The notes: generated from the letters alone by a model not told the origin. 64,000 bases of DNA from Acidiferrum sp963771295 (GCA_963771295.1 CAVYTB010000017.1:248001-312000); one strand, 5' to 3'. Shown: positions 54,833 through 63,782, counted from the stretch's first letter. Numbers and translations are program-made.

Positions 54833-54866
54833 AGGGCTGGATAAAACTCGGCGCTACGTTTGAGAC
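54833..54866. repeat. Dispersed palindromic repeat, imperfect copy
   Basis: AGGGCTGGATAAAACTCGGC followed by GCTACGTTTGAGAC. The hairpin arms are mismatched, but the ATAAAA centre and the GCTACxTTTxAGAC tail match the family. Confidence 0.45.
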
Positions 54867-54983
54867 AAGGACCGCTAACTCCAATTTGATTTGGGAGTCT
54901 CCGGGCGGAAAATCCTCCCGATCGAATAGTTCTTGCAATTTAGTAATTAACTGCTACTCTATCTGTGGAGTTAACCTCGTCCA

Positions 54984-55013
54984 GGCCCGCTGCAAACGCA
55001 ACGGGCTTTTTTT
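54984..55013 (+). terminator. Intrinsic-terminator-like hairpin ahead of the HTH gene
   Basis: GCCCG and CGGGC arms around CTGCAAACGCAA are followed by TTTTTTT. It ends only about 24 bases before the ATG at 55037, so it may be an attenuator rather than the end of a gene. Confidence 0.55.
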
Positions 55014-55036
55014 GTTCGTCCCTCCTAAAAAATCCC

Positions 55037-55425
55037 ATGGAAATCCGTCGCGAATTCATCTGCCGCGTTCCGGCAACGTTGGTAAAGGACCCTGCACTAT
55101 TGCCGTTGGCGAAGCCCTTGTACCTGGTGCTCGCGGCGCATGCCGACGGCCACACCGGTCGCGCGTACCTTTCGTTGGCACGTCTGGAAAATCTGCTGGG
55201 TTGCGGGCGCGGACTTCGCGAGGAGGCGCAGCGTCAACTGGTCGACCACGGCTGGCTGCGCCTGGAGCGGAAGCCGACGGGTCGGGCCGCTGGGGCTCTC
55301 GCGTGTTTGTCTTGCATTTTGCTGCTTCCGTCACCAGTGCTCGTTTTGACCGCAGTGGTGAGAACGAGCAGTTCTTCAATTCCCACAGTCAAGTCAGTCC
55401 GTCAGCGCCCAAAACCTCTGACTGA
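55037..55425 (+). pseudogene. Small helix-turn-helix protein (mobile-element-type), frameshifted
   Basis: The ATG at 55037 (CCCTCC.. region upstream gives a weak ribosome site) opens MEIRREFICRVPATLVKDPA and a winged-helix region (YLSLARLENLLGCGRGLREE, LVDHGWLRLERKPTG). Near 55283-55290 the coding signal moves to another frame: SGRWGSRVFVLHFAASVTSA continues to a TGA at 55425. One missing base in the G-rich stretch ACGGGTCGGG would restore a continuous protein of about 130 aa. In the annotated frame the reading continues instead to 55468 with low-complexity nonsense. The domain resembles HTH proteins of plasmids and integrated elements. Confidence 0.55.
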
Positions 55426-55488
55426 CAAAGAAGCATCTCGCCACGTTCGCCTGCACCGACAGACCTGACGCGGAGAAAGAATCCTGGT

Positions 55489-55996
55489 ATGAACCTGATC
55501 AAATATCTCGAAATTGATGAATCTCAAGTGCACCCTGACGCCCGCCGATCATTGCTGCTTGCGGAGAAGATTTGGACCCAGAACGGAAGCCCACTGGAAC
55601 GCTGGGAATTGGTTCGCGTTCTGGAAGAGATACTGCGCCGCTGCATTGCTTCCGGCATCTGGTACGCGCCGATGCTGTTGCAGCGGAAGAAAGCCATCGA
55701 GCGTGATTCGTGGCGGCCACGTCCGCGAGATGCCATGCGCTCAGCGACTCCGCCAAAGTTGTACAACGCAGCGCCGCTAGTTGCGGAAGCGATCAGGCTT
55801 CCCGCAGCGCCAACCGCTGCTGAGCCGCGAGTCTCGTTACCAAAAAGATGCGCCTGCCGCGCTGCCCGCTCTTCGCGACTGCCCCGTTTGTCACGGAACC
55901 GCGCTGAGGGTACATGCGGACGGATTTCGCGGCATCTGTTTTCGTTGCAATGCCTGGGAGAAGGGTTTTCCGCCGGACCTTGGGCCGCCCGACTAG
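55489..55996 (+). pseudogene. Hypothetical protein with CxxC zinc motif, frameshifted
   Basis: The first frame (MNLIKYLEIDESQVHPDA ... WELVRVLEEILRRCIASG) begins 21 bases after the preceding nonsense stop. The zinc-like part DCPVCHGTALRVHADGFRG and ICFRCNAWEKGF lies in a second frame ending at 55996. The switch falls between about 55781 and 55850, consistent with one lost or gained base. It probably forms a pair with the preceding HTH gene. The family is not recognised. Confidence 0.5.
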
Positions 55997-56102
55997 CAAG
56001 TGCGCCAAGGGTGACTGATTCAGCGCCGCGCGGCGCCGCGCTTTGACACGATTTTGCTTCCTGTTATGATTCTTGCCGCAGTCGGTGGCTCCCAGCCAAA
56101 AA

Positions 56103-58340
56103 ATGATCGGTCAAAACGTTTCGCATTACCGCATTCTCGATAAGCTCGGCGGCGGAGGGATGGGTATCGTGTACTCCGCGCGCGACACCATCCTGGACCG
56201 CAACGTCGCGCTGAAATTCCTGCCCGCGGACTCGCTGAAAGACAAGCTGGCGCTGGAGCGCTTTCTGCGCGAGGCTCGCGCTGCCGCGGCTTTGAACCAT
56301 CCCAACATCTGCACAGTGCACGAAATCGGGGAGTTCGACGATAAGCAACCCTTCATCGTGATGGAGTTGATGGAAGGCTGCACGCTGAAGCATTTGATTG
56401 AGGAACAGGGGCTGCGTGTGGAGCGCGTACTGGATATTTCTATTCAGGTGGCGGAAGCCCTGGATCACGCGCACACCCGCGGCATCACGCATCGCGACAT
56501 CAAGCCCGCAAACATATTCGTGACGAAATCGGGGCAGACCAAGGTGCTGGACTTTGGTCTGGCGAAATTGCATATCCAAAAAGTTTCCGGAGATACTGCG
56601 ACGCCGTCTTCACTGGATGTTTCCGGAAAGAGCGCGACGTTGATGGAAGGCGGCCTGACAACACCGGGCACGTCGATGGGCACGATTTCGTATATGTCGC
56701 CAGAGCAGGCCCGAGGCGAAGAACTGGGCCCGCGCTCGGATCTATTCTCGTTTGGAGCGGTTCTGTACGAGTTGGCCACAGGCAAACAGGCATTTCCGGG
56801 CACTACCACCGCGCTGATCTTCAATGGGATTCTGAATGGAACGCCGGAATGCATGACGCAGTTGAAGGCAGAACTGCCCCCCGCGTTGGAATCGATTGTC
56901 GGAAAAGCGCTCGAGAAGGATCCCGACATGAGGTACCAGTCGGCCGCCGAACTGCGAGCCGATCTAAAGCGTCTGCGGCGAGACCTGGACTCTGGCAAGC
57001 GTATCTCGGCGAAAGGATCGGGAGTTGTTGCGGTGGCGGAATCGTCCGCGGAACGGGCGGAGAAATCGGTGGCGGTGCTGTACTTCGAGAATTTGAGCAG
57101 CGCGAAAGAAGATGAGTATTTACGCGACGGAATGACGGAAGACATCATCACGGAGCTGGCGAATATTCGGAACCTGAAGGTTTTTCCGCGGGCGGCGATC
57201 TTGCCGTATCGCGACAAACCCGTGACCGCGCCGCACGTGGGGCAGGAATTGCATGCCTCGTACGTGTTGAGTGGCAGCCTGCGCCGCTCTGGGAATCGCC
57301 TGCGCATTACGGCGCAACTGGTGGAGACCGCCAGCGGCCATACCATGTGGGCGCAACGATTCGATCGCGAGATGGCGGATGTGTTTGAAGTGCAGGACGA
57401 AATTGCGCGCAGCATCGCGCAGGCGTTCCGCATTAACCTGACGCCGCAGGAACAGAAGAAGATCGCTCAGAAGCCGACGGGGGATTCGACGGCGTACGAC
57501 TATTTTCTGCGCGGACGAAGCTATGCGCGGCGCGAAAGCCTGGAATTCGCGCTGCAGATGTATGAGAAAGCCATCAAGATCGACCCTAACTTTGCGCAGG
57601 CGCATGCCGGAATCGCGTACCTGTGCGGGATGATTCTGGAGTTTCGCGACCAGAGTCCGAAATGGCTGGAGCGCGGAGAGGCGGCTTGCACTCGGGCGCT
57701 GCAACTCGATCCGCAACTTGCCGAGGCGCTGGTGGCGCGCGCGCGGCTGTGCTACGCGCAGCACCAGCATCAGGAGGCAATCGATCTGGCGTTGCAGGCC
57801 ATCGGGTTGAAACCGGATTGCGAAGGCGTGTACAACGTGCTGGGGCGGGCGTACTTTGCCTCGGGACGTTTCCGTGAAGCGGCCGACCTGATCGAAAAGG
57901 CCATTGAAGCGAACGGAGACGATTACAACGTCTATATCCCGTACACCAACGCCTTGGAGCGGCTGGGCGATAACCGGCTGGTGCATCGTTTTCGCGAAAT
58001 GGAAATGCAGATACTGGAGCGGCAACTGGAGATGGTGCCGGAAGACGTGCGGGCGCGCAGCCTGCTTGCCGCCGACTATGCGAATCTCGGGCGGGTGGAA
58101 GACGCGGTGCGCCATCTGGAAATGGCCGTGGCGCTGCGGCCGAACGATGCAAACACCTTGTATAACGCGGCATGCACGTACGGCATTCTGGCCAAGAGAA
58201 CAGAAGCGCTGGAGCTGTTGCGAAAGAGCGTTCACTCTGGATACGCCAATGCGGACTGGCCGCGGCAGGATCCCGACCTGAAATTGCTCCACGACGACCC
58301 GGAATTCCTGAAGTTGTTTCCCGGCGCAAAAAGCAAATAG
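56103..58340 (+). CDS. Serine/threonine protein kinase with TolB-like and TPR domains
   Basis: 745 aa from the ATG at 56103 (MIGQNVSHYRILDKLGGGG is the usual kinase start); an in-frame TTG at 56073 is rejected. Residues 8-280 are the kinase: the Lys in VALKFLP, HRDIKPANIF, DFGLAK and SPEQARG are all present. Residues about 325-460 resemble the TolB N-terminal/CadC-associated domain (VAVLYFENLSSAKEDEYLRD). The C-terminal 270 residues are tetratricopeptide repeats. No membrane helix is obvious between kinase and TolB-like part, whereas relatives often have one. It probably senses a partner through the TPRs; the targets are unknown. Confidence 0.9.
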   Translation: MIGQNVSHYRILDKLGGGGMGIVYSARDTILDRNVALKFLPADSLKDKLALERFLREARAAAALNHPNICTVHEIGEFDDKQPFIVMELMEGCTLKHLIEEQGLRVERVLDISIQVAEALDHAHTRGITHRDIKPANIFVTKSGQTKVLDFGLAKLHIQKVSGDTATPSSLDVSGKSATLMEGGLTTPGTSMGTISYMSPEQARGEELGPRSDLFSFGAVLYELATGKQAFPGTTTALIFNGILNGTPECMTQLKAELPPALESIVGKALEKDPDMRYQSAAELRADLKRLRRDLDSGKRISAKGSGVVAVAESSAERAEKSVAVLYFENLSSAKEDEYLRDGMTEDIITELANIRNLKVFPRAAILPYRDKPVTAPHVGQELHASYVLSGSLRRSGNRLRITAQLVETASGHTMWAQRFDREMADVFEVQDEIARSIAQAFRINLTPQEQKKIAQKPTGDSTAYDYFLRGRSYARRESLEFALQMYEKAIKIDPNFAQAHAGIAYLCGMILEFRDQSPKWLERGEAACTRALQLDPQLAEALVARARLCYAQHQHQEAIDLALQAIGLKPDCEGVYNVLGRAYFASGRFREAADLIEKAIEANGDDYNVYIPYTNALERLGDNRLVHRFREMEMQILERQLEMVPEDVRARSLLAADYANLGRVEDAVRHLEMAVALRPNDANTLYNAACTYGILAKRTEALELLRKSVHSGYANADWPRQDPDLKLLHDDPEFLKLFPGAKSK

Positions 58341-58385
58341 CCGCGCAATTTCCTCGGCTTCAATCCGCAACTCCCAGACCGGTTT

Positions 58386-58465
58386 TTGTCTTCCATGTAG
58401 CGCTGACTTTTATGTCAGCCCCAGGCCGCCAAGCTGGGATAAAACCCAGCGCCACATTTAAGACC
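58386..58465. repeat. Head-to-head pair of dispersed palindromic repeats
   Basis: CATGTAGCGCTGACTTTTAT (inverse orientation) faces AAGCTGGGATAAAACCCAGC followed by GCCACATTTAAGACC. Each unit is a GCTGxx-ATAAAA-xxCAGC hairpin with a GCxACATTxAAGAC tail. Confidence 0.65.
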
Positions 58466-58550
58466 AAATCCTCCGAGCCGCCGGCCTTTATTCCGGGCGT
58501 TGCGGCGTCTCGAGGCGTTCGGCGGCGTCGCCGGCCACTCTGCTCTTCGG

Positions 58551-58579
58551 TTGTCGTTCCACCTCCCGGGTGACATAAT
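58551..58579 (+). promoter_or_regulatory. Candidate sigma70 promoter for thiC
   Basis: TTGTCG (58551) and CATAAT (58574) are 17 bases apart, about 60 bases upstream of the thiC start. One mismatch in each box. Confidence 0.4.
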
Positions 58580-58640
58580 TTCGATTCACACGAAATGGGA
58601 CCGATTCGACTCGGTAAGGCCCATTTTTCAGGGGGAAGAC

Positions 58641-60062
58641 ATGGCGTTGCGCGATCGCTGGATGGAAAAAAGGGAAGCGGCCCAGGCAGGTTCCAACGGC
58701 AACCGGAACATGTCGCAGATGCACCTGGCGCGCCTCGGCGTAATTACCGAGGAGATGGAATACGTTGCCAAGCGCGAAAAGCTAGAGCCGGAGCTTGTGC
58801 GCAGCGAAGTGGCGCGCGGGCGAGCCATCATTCCCGCGAACATTCACCACCGCAACCTGGAGCCGATGGGCATTGGCATTGCGTTCGGATGCAAAATCAA
58901 CGCGAACATTGGAAACTCTTCGACCAATTCCGACATTGCGGAAGAGTTGAAGAAGCTGCACCACGGCGTGCACTACGGCGCGGATACCGTGATGGACCTC
59001 TCGACCGGAGGAAACATTCCGGAGATTCGCAAAGCGATCATCGATGCTTCGCCGGTGCCGATTGGCACTGTGCCGGTGTACGAAGCGATTTCACGCGTGC
59101 GGCGAGCGGAGGATTTGTCGCCGGAACTGATGCTGGAAGTGATCGAAGAGCAGGCCGAGCAGGGCGTGGATTACATGACCATTCACGCAGGCGTGCTGCG
59201 TGAGCAAGTGCCGCTGGTGCGCAAGCGAATCACCGGCATCGTGTCGCGCGGCGGTTCGCTGATGGCGCACTGGATGGAGCATCACAAAAAGCAGAATTTC
59301 CTGTACGAGCGCTTCGACGACATCTGCAAGATTTTCAAAAAGCACGACGTGAGTTTCTCGCTGGGAGACGGCATGCGCCCGGGATGCCTGGCGGATGCCA
59401 GCGACGAAGCGCAATTCGCTGAGTTGAAGGTGCTGGGAGAGTTGACGAAGAAGGCGTGGGAGCACGACGTCCAGGTGATGATTGAAGGCCCCGGCCACGT
59501 GCCAATGAACAAGATCAAGGAGCAAGTAGATAAGGAAATGGAATGGTGCTACGAAGCGCCATTCTACACACTGGGGCCTCTGGTGACGGACATTGCGCCG
59601 GGCTACGACCACATCACCAGCGCGATTGGCGCGGCGATGATCGGGTGGTACGGCGCGTCGATGCTCTGCTATGTGACGCCGAAGGAGCACCTGGGTCTGC
59701 CGAATCCCGACGATGTAAAGCAGGGCGTGATTGCGTACAAGATTGCGGCCCATGCGGCAGACGTGGCGCGGGGGCGGCCGGGAGCGCGGGATCGCGATGA
59801 TGCGTTGAGCTACGCGCGGTTCTTGTTCGACTGGAACAAACAGTTTGAGCTATCGCTGGATCCGGCGACGGCCAAAGCGATGCACGACGAGAACCTGCCG
59901 GATGATTTCTACAAAGAGGCGAAGTTTTGCTCGATGTGCGGGCCGAAGTTCTGCTCGATGAACATTACACAATTGGCGGAAGCCGAGGGCGGCAAAGATC
60001 AGGCCGAGCGCAAGCAAAAATTCGTGGAACTGCTAGCTAAAGTGCAGGGCGCCGGAGCGTAA
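58641..60062 (+). CDS. thiC: Phosphomethylpyrimidine synthase
   Basis: 473 aa from the ATG at 58641 with AGGGGGAAG 5 bases upstream; an in-frame start at 58500 is rejected. NIGNSSTNSDIAEE, TVMDLSTGGNIPEIRK, GVDYMTIHAGVL and DGMRPGCLADASDEAQ are ThiC signatures. The radical SAM cluster site is the C-terminal CSMCGPKFCSM (CxxCx4C). It converts aminoimidazole ribotide to the thiamine pyrimidine. No other thiamine gene lies beside it. Confidence 0.96.
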   Translation: MALRDRWMEKREAAQAGSNGNRNMSQMHLARLGVITEEMEYVAKREKLEPELVRSEVARGRAIIPANIHHRNLEPMGIGIAFGCKINANIGNSSTNSDIAEELKKLHHGVHYGADTVMDLSTGGNIPEIRKAIIDASPVPIGTVPVYEAISRVRRAEDLSPELMLEVIEEQAEQGVDYMTIHAGVLREQVPLVRKRITGIVSRGGSLMAHWMEHHKKQNFLYERFDDICKIFKKHDVSFSLGDGMRPGCLADASDEAQFAELKVLGELTKKAWEHDVQVMIEGPGHVPMNKIKEQVDKEMEWCYEAPFYTLGPLVTDIAPGYDHITSAIGAAMIGWYGASMLCYVTPKEHLGLPNPDDVKQGVIAYKIAAHAADVARGRPGARDRDDALSYARFLFDWNKQFELSLDPATAKAMHDENLPDDFYKEAKFCSMCGPKFCSMNITQLAEAEGGKDQAERKQKFVELLAKVQGAGA

Positions 60063-60080
60063 ACCGCGGCACGCTCTTTG

Positions 60081-60116
60081 TCTTACATGTACTGCTGGGT
60101 TTTAGCCCAGCCCTGC
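60081..60116. repeat. Dispersed palindromic repeat, inverse orientation
   Basis: CTTACATGTACTGCTGGGTT continues TTAGCCCAGC, a GCTGGG-TTTTA-GCCCAGC hairpin preceded by an ACATGTA-like tail in reverse. It follows thiC. Confidence 0.5.
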
Positions 60117-60252
60117 CAACCATGGGCTGACCTGGGAGTCGGCGATACACCAACAAACGATCAACGAAACATTTTTGGGCGGCGCTGCGTATCAATGACA
60201 GAGGCGCGCGGGGGTGTCTGCTGCGCCGACGCTGTAGCGAAAGGGGTGCCCT

Positions 60253-60525
60253 GTGCTGACCCTGCTTTCCTTGATTCTGTTGTACTTCCTGCCAACGATC
60301 ATTGGACGAGATAAACGAGACGCTGCGGGGATCATTCTGCTGAACCTGTTTCTGGGATGGACGGTGGTCGGCTGGGTGATTGCCCTGGTGTGGGCCTGCA
60401 CGTCGGAGCCGTATAACCCGGTGCGCATGGTTCCGGTGCCGGCTGGCGGGCGGTTCTGCTGCCAATGCGGAACCTTCGCGTATCCCGGGGCGCACTTCTG
60501 CACCGCCTGCGGCCGCACGGTTTGA
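60253..60525 (+). CDS. Superinfection immunity-like membrane protein with zinc ribbon
   Basis: 90 aa from a GTG at 60253 with AAGGGG 7 bases upstream. Residues 1-50 hold two hydrophobic helices with LNLFLGWTVVGWVIALVWA, the T4 Imm-like superinfection immunity motif (PF14373). The C-terminal 25 residues form a zinc ribbon (RFCCQCGTFA, HFCTACGRTV). In phage T4, Imm blocks DNA injection of a second phage; bacterial homologues are widespread with unclear roles. The domain is short, so the match is from memory of the motif. Confidence 0.68.
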   Translation: MLTLLSLILLYFLPTIIGRDKRDAAGIILLNLFLGWTVVGWVIALVWACTSEPYNPVRMVPVPAGGRFCCQCGTFAYPGAHFCTACGRTV

Positions 60526-60582
60526 TACTCTGAGGTCATCTCAGGAGTGCCTGCCGATTACGCCGAGCGGGCCATTAGGACG

Positions 60583-61272
60583 ATGACCGAATCCAATACG
60601 CAAAATCTACGTGAGGAATTTAATCGCTGGGCGGAAGCCGGGCGTGGCGAAGGCATGGAGCACGATCACCTGCCGATCACGCTGCCGGTGCTGGAGAAGA
60701 TGCGCCTTGCGCCTACGGACAATGTTCTCGACGTTGGCTGTGGGGCTGGCTGGCTCTCGCGGCGCATTGCCGAAAACGTGCCGGAAGGCCGCGTGGTGGG
60801 CATGGACGTATCCGACCAAATGGTGCGCGTGGCGCGGCGAACGAGCGCAGAACATCACAATGTTCTGTACGTAACGGGCGAGGTGGGTGAGATACCGTGG
60901 GAAGCGAATTTCTTCACGCAAGCGATTTCGGTGGAGTCGGCATACTACTGGCCTGATCCTACGGCGGGATTCAAGGAGATTTGCCGCGTGCTGCGACCAA
61001 GCGGCAAGTTCTGGATGCTGATCAACTATTATCGCGACAATCCGCACTGCCACCAGTGGGGTGCGTTGCTGGCGGTAAAAACGCATTTGTTGCTGGCCGG
61101 CGAATGGGCCGAGCGGTTCAGCGCAGCGGGATTCACGCGAGTGGCGCACGAGCGAGTGGTGGACCCGTCGCCATCGCCGGAATCATACACCGGCCGATGG
61201 TTCCGCGATGCGGCGCAGCTGCGGGCGTTTAAGGCAGAAGGCGCGCTGCTGGTGCATGGCGAAAAAGCCTGA
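60583..61272 (+). CDS. Class I SAM-dependent methyltransferase
   Basis: 229 aa. NVLDVGCGAGWLSRRIAENV is the SAM-binding motif, GMDVSDQMVRVARR is motif post-I, and WMLINYYRDN belongs to the final strand, as in ubiquinone/menaquinone- and sterol-type methyltransferases. The ATG at 60583 follows AGGA; a GTG at 60547 is an alternative start. It is on the same strand as the two glycosyltransferases just downstream. Substrate unknown. Confidence 0.78.
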   Translation: MTESNTQNLREEFNRWAEAGRGEGMEHDHLPITLPVLEKMRLAPTDNVLDVGCGAGWLSRRIAENVPEGRVVGMDVSDQMVRVARRTSAEHHNVLYVTGEVGEIPWEANFFTQAISVESAYYWPDPTAGFKEICRVLRPSGKFWMLINYYRDNPHCHQWGALLAVKTHLLLAGEWAERFSAAGFTRVAHERVVDPSPSPESYTGRWFRDAAQLRAFKAEGALLVHGEKA

Positions 61273-61346
61273 GTAGGGAATCAGCCAGAACTTCGTGAAT
61301 ACGAATATCCGGGTCAAAGCGCAAATCTCGGATTAGGATGTTCGCC

Positions 61347-62555
61347 ATGCAGCAAGACAACGTTTCCGTGACGCTGGCCGTGGGAACGGCTCCCTGGCAG
61401 GAGACCCTCGCCGCGAGTTTGTTGGCAGCAGGAATGTTGCGGCGGCTGCTAACTTCCGGCCCGTACCTGGAAATTCAAGAGCCCAACGGCAATGGTTCAC
61501 TGCGAGAGATCAAGCGTTTTCCCTTGAACCGAATCGTCAACGGCCTCCTGTGGGGCGCGTGGCGGCGTCTGCCAAAGCGTTTGCGGCCGAGATCGCCGGT
61601 GATGGTGACGGTTGTGATGAAGGACAAGCTGTGGTCGCGCTGGATCCCGCCGTGCAGCGTATTCCATGGATGGATGGGGCAATCGCTGGCCAGTTTGCCG
61701 GCGGCAAAACGGCAAGGCGCGCGCACGCTGGTGGAACACGCGGGGCGCCACCCGGGTCATTTTCACAAAGCACCGTGGGAAGAATGCGAGCGATTCAAGA
61801 TCAAGCCAAGCCTGTACAGCCCGCTGCTGCCGACGGCGCTGATTCGTCGCATGGAACGCGAGTACGAAATCTGCGATCGCATCGTGGTGCCGTCGAATGT
61901 GGCGCATGCCAGCTTTGCGGCGTTTGGCTTGGGCAATAAGACCATCGTGGTTTTTCCCGGGGTTGATGAAGGATTTTTTTCGCCACGGCCGCAGCAGGCT
62001 GATCCGCAACCGCGAAGGTTGTTTCGCGTGTGCTTTGTGGGCCGTCTGGAATTGTCGAAAGGCGCGGGCTATCTGCTGCAAGCATGGAAAAGACTGGTTC
62101 TGGCGAACGCGGAACTGGTGATGGCGGGCGAGGTGCGGCCAGAGATGAAGGAGTTGCTGGAAACTCACAGGGATTCCAGCGTGCGCACGCCCGGTTTTCT
62201 GACCATGCAAAAGCTGCTGGAACTCTATCGCGAGTCGGACCTATTTGTTTTTCCTTCCGTGAATGAAGGGTTGGCGCAGGTATTGCTGGAAGCGATGGCG
62301 ACGGGATTGCCGCTGGTGGCCACCGAGCTATCGGGTGCGCGCGACTGCGTGACCGAAGGGAAAGAAGGATTCATCGTGCCGGCGCGAGATGTCGACCGAA
62401 CCGCCCAGGCAATCCAGTGGTGCTACGATCACCGGGACGAAACGCGAGCGATGGGCCGGGCGGCGCGGGCAAGGATCGAGAGCCAATTCACGCTGGACCA
62501 TTACAATCAGCGCATGATTGCGCTGTACCGCGAGCTCGCTGGTGCCGCGGTTTGA
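61347..62555 (+). CDS. Glycosyltransferase family 4 protein
   Basis: 402 aa. The C-terminal half carries GT4 features: RVCFVGRLELSKGAGYLLQAW, FPSVNEGLAQVLLEAMATGLPLVATE, and the EGKEGFIVPARDVDR segment. The nucleotide-sugar donor site E-x7-E is present as EGLAQVLLE. The N-terminal part is variable. The start is ATG at 61338 or 61347. It is followed by a close paralogue, indicating a tandem duplication. Probably adds sugars to a surface polymer or lipid. Confidence 0.85.
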   Translation: MQQDNVSVTLAVGTAPWQETLAASLLAAGMLRRLLTSGPYLEIQEPNGNGSLREIKRFPLNRIVNGLLWGAWRRLPKRLRPRSPVMVTVVMKDKLWSRWIPPCSVFHGWMGQSLASLPAAKRQGARTLVEHAGRHPGHFHKAPWEECERFKIKPSLYSPLLPTALIRRMEREYEICDRIVVPSNVAHASFAAFGLGNKTIVVFPGVDEGFFSPRPQQADPQPRRLFRVCFVGRLELSKGAGYLLQAWKRLVLANAELVMAGEVRPEMKELLETHRDSSVRTPGFLTMQKLLELYRESDLFVFPSVNEGLAQVLLEAMATGLPLVATELSGARDCVTEGKEGFIVPARDVDRTAQAIQWCYDHRDETRAMGRAARARIESQFTLDHYNQRMIALYRELAGAAV

Positions 62556-62567
62556 AACCTAGCTGAC

Positions 62568-63782
62568 ATGCCGACTCCCACCGATCCCCTCTCTGTAACG
62601 CTTGCGCTCGGCGCAGCGCCTTACCAAAAAACACTGGCGGCAAAATTGCTGTCCGCCGGAATGCTGCGGCAGGTGCTGGAATTCGTTCCTTACCTCGAGA
62701 TTCGGGAGCCGAACGAGCGCGGGACACTGGAAACGGTGAGGAGTTTTCCCGCTTACACATTACTGAAGCGCGTGGTGTGGGGAATGTGGCGGCGGTTGCC
62801 TGCGGCTGTGCAACCGCGGCCGCCGGTGACAGCGACCGCATGGCTCGCGGACCGCTTGGTGTCAAACCAGATTGCGCACTGCAAAATCTTCCACGGTTGT
62901 ACTGCGCTTAGTCTGGCGAGCTTGCGTGCCACCAAGAAAAACGGCGCGATCACGCTGGTGGAGAACGCGGCGTGCCATCCGCGGCACTGGAAGAAAGTGG
63001 AGATGGAAGAGTGCCAGCGGTTCGGCGTGCACAGCGGCGATGGCAGCGGAGACTTTGCAGAAAGACTGCTGCGGCGGATGGATCAGGAGTTTGCGGAGTG
63101 CGACCGCATCGCGGTGCCGTCGGTAGTGGCGCAGCAAAGTTTTGCAGAGTACGGCTACGCGGGGAAAGTGGTGGTGGTGCAAACCGGAGTGGACACCGAT
63201 TATTTTTCGCCGGATCCGACGATCGCGACCACATCCACATTCCGCGTTTGCTATGTGGGCAGGCTGGAATTTGCAAAGGGAGTGGGCTATCAGCTGCAAG
63301 CGTGGAAGAAACTCGGCCTGCGCGACGCGGAACTGGTGCTGGTGGGAGAAGTGAAGCCGCAGATGAAATCGTTGTTGATGAAATATTCGGACTGCGGAGT
63401 GCGAGTCGCGGGAATGCTGCCGGCGCACGAAGTAGCCCGTTCTTATCGCGAGGCAAGCCTGTTTGTTCAGCCCTCGCCGAATGAAGGTCTAGCGCAAGTG
63501 CTGCTGGAGGCGATGGCTTCGGGCCTGCCGGTAGTGGCAACGGACAAAACGGGTGCCTTGGAATGTGTGACCAGCGGGAAAGAGGGCTTGGTGGTGCCGG
63601 CGCGGGATGTGGATGCGCTGGCTGAGGCCATCTTATGGTGCTACCAGCATCGCGAAGAGAGCCGCGAAATGGGGAAAGCAGCGCGCCGGCGAATCCAGAA
63701 TCAGTTCAAGCTGGAGCACTACAACGAGCGGATCGTTGCGCTATACCGCGCGCTGGCAGAGAAGCAACCCGGCACGAACTGA
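62568..63782 (+). CDS. Glycosyltransferase family 4 protein, tandem paralogue
   Basis: 404 aa, similar to the preceding gene along the whole length (VTLALGAAPYQKTLAAKLLS versus VTLAVGTAPWQETLAASLLA). It also has the GT4 donor site (EGLAQVLLEAMASGLPVVAT) and the GKEGLVVPARDVDAL segment. It starts 12 bases after the upstream stop, so both are co-transcribed. The two probably act in the same pathway with different acceptors. Confidence 0.85.
   Translation: MPTPTDPLSVTLALGAAPYQKTLAAKLLSAGMLRQVLEFVPYLEIREPNERGTLETVRSFPAYTLLKRVVWGMWRRLPAAVQPRPPVTATAWLADRLVSNQIAHCKIFHGCTALSLASLRATKKNGAITLVENAACHPRHWKKVEMEECQRFGVHSGDGSGDFAERLLRRMDQEFAECDRIAVPSVVAQQSFAEYGYAGKVVVVQTGVDTDYFSPDPTIATTSTFRVCYVGRLEFAKGVGYQLQAWKKLGLRDAELVLVGEVKPQMKSLLMKYSDCGVRVAGMLPAHEVARSYREASLFVQPSPNEGLAQVLLEAMASGLPVVATDKTGALECVTSGKEGLVVPARDVDALAEAILWCYQHREESREMGKAARRRIQNQFKLEHYNERIVALYRALAEKQPGTN

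Larger units (their letters stand above)
54603..55036. other. Gene-free stretch between recQ and the HTH gene
   Basis: About 430 bases. It holds an imperfect dispersed repeat (54833-54866) and, at its right end, a terminator-like hairpin just before the HTH gene. A 54-codon frame from an ATG at 54704 preceded by AGGAG runs into the repeat and has no recognisable family, so I do not call it a gene. Confidence 0.5.
58341..58640. other. Gap between kinase and thiC with inverted repeat pair and thiC promoter
   Basis: Contains the head-to-head repeat pair at 58386-58465 and the thiC promoter-like boxes. No TPP riboswitch pattern (CTGAGA ... ACCTGATC) was seen. No gene is evident. Confidence 0.5.

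Noticed and set aside
54704..54868. A 54-codon frame with AGGAG upstream (MNMLWKCHFGD...)
   Set aside because: Its end lies inside a dispersed repeat, and no family or context supports it.
57120..58370. A 416-codon minus-strand frame across the kinase TPR region
   Set aside because: Antisense to the TPRs; the composition is that of a shadow frame.
58341..58640. TPP riboswitch in front of thiC
   Set aside because: No CTGAGA/ACCTGATC pattern or matching hairpins; the space is taken by repeats and a promoter-like pair.
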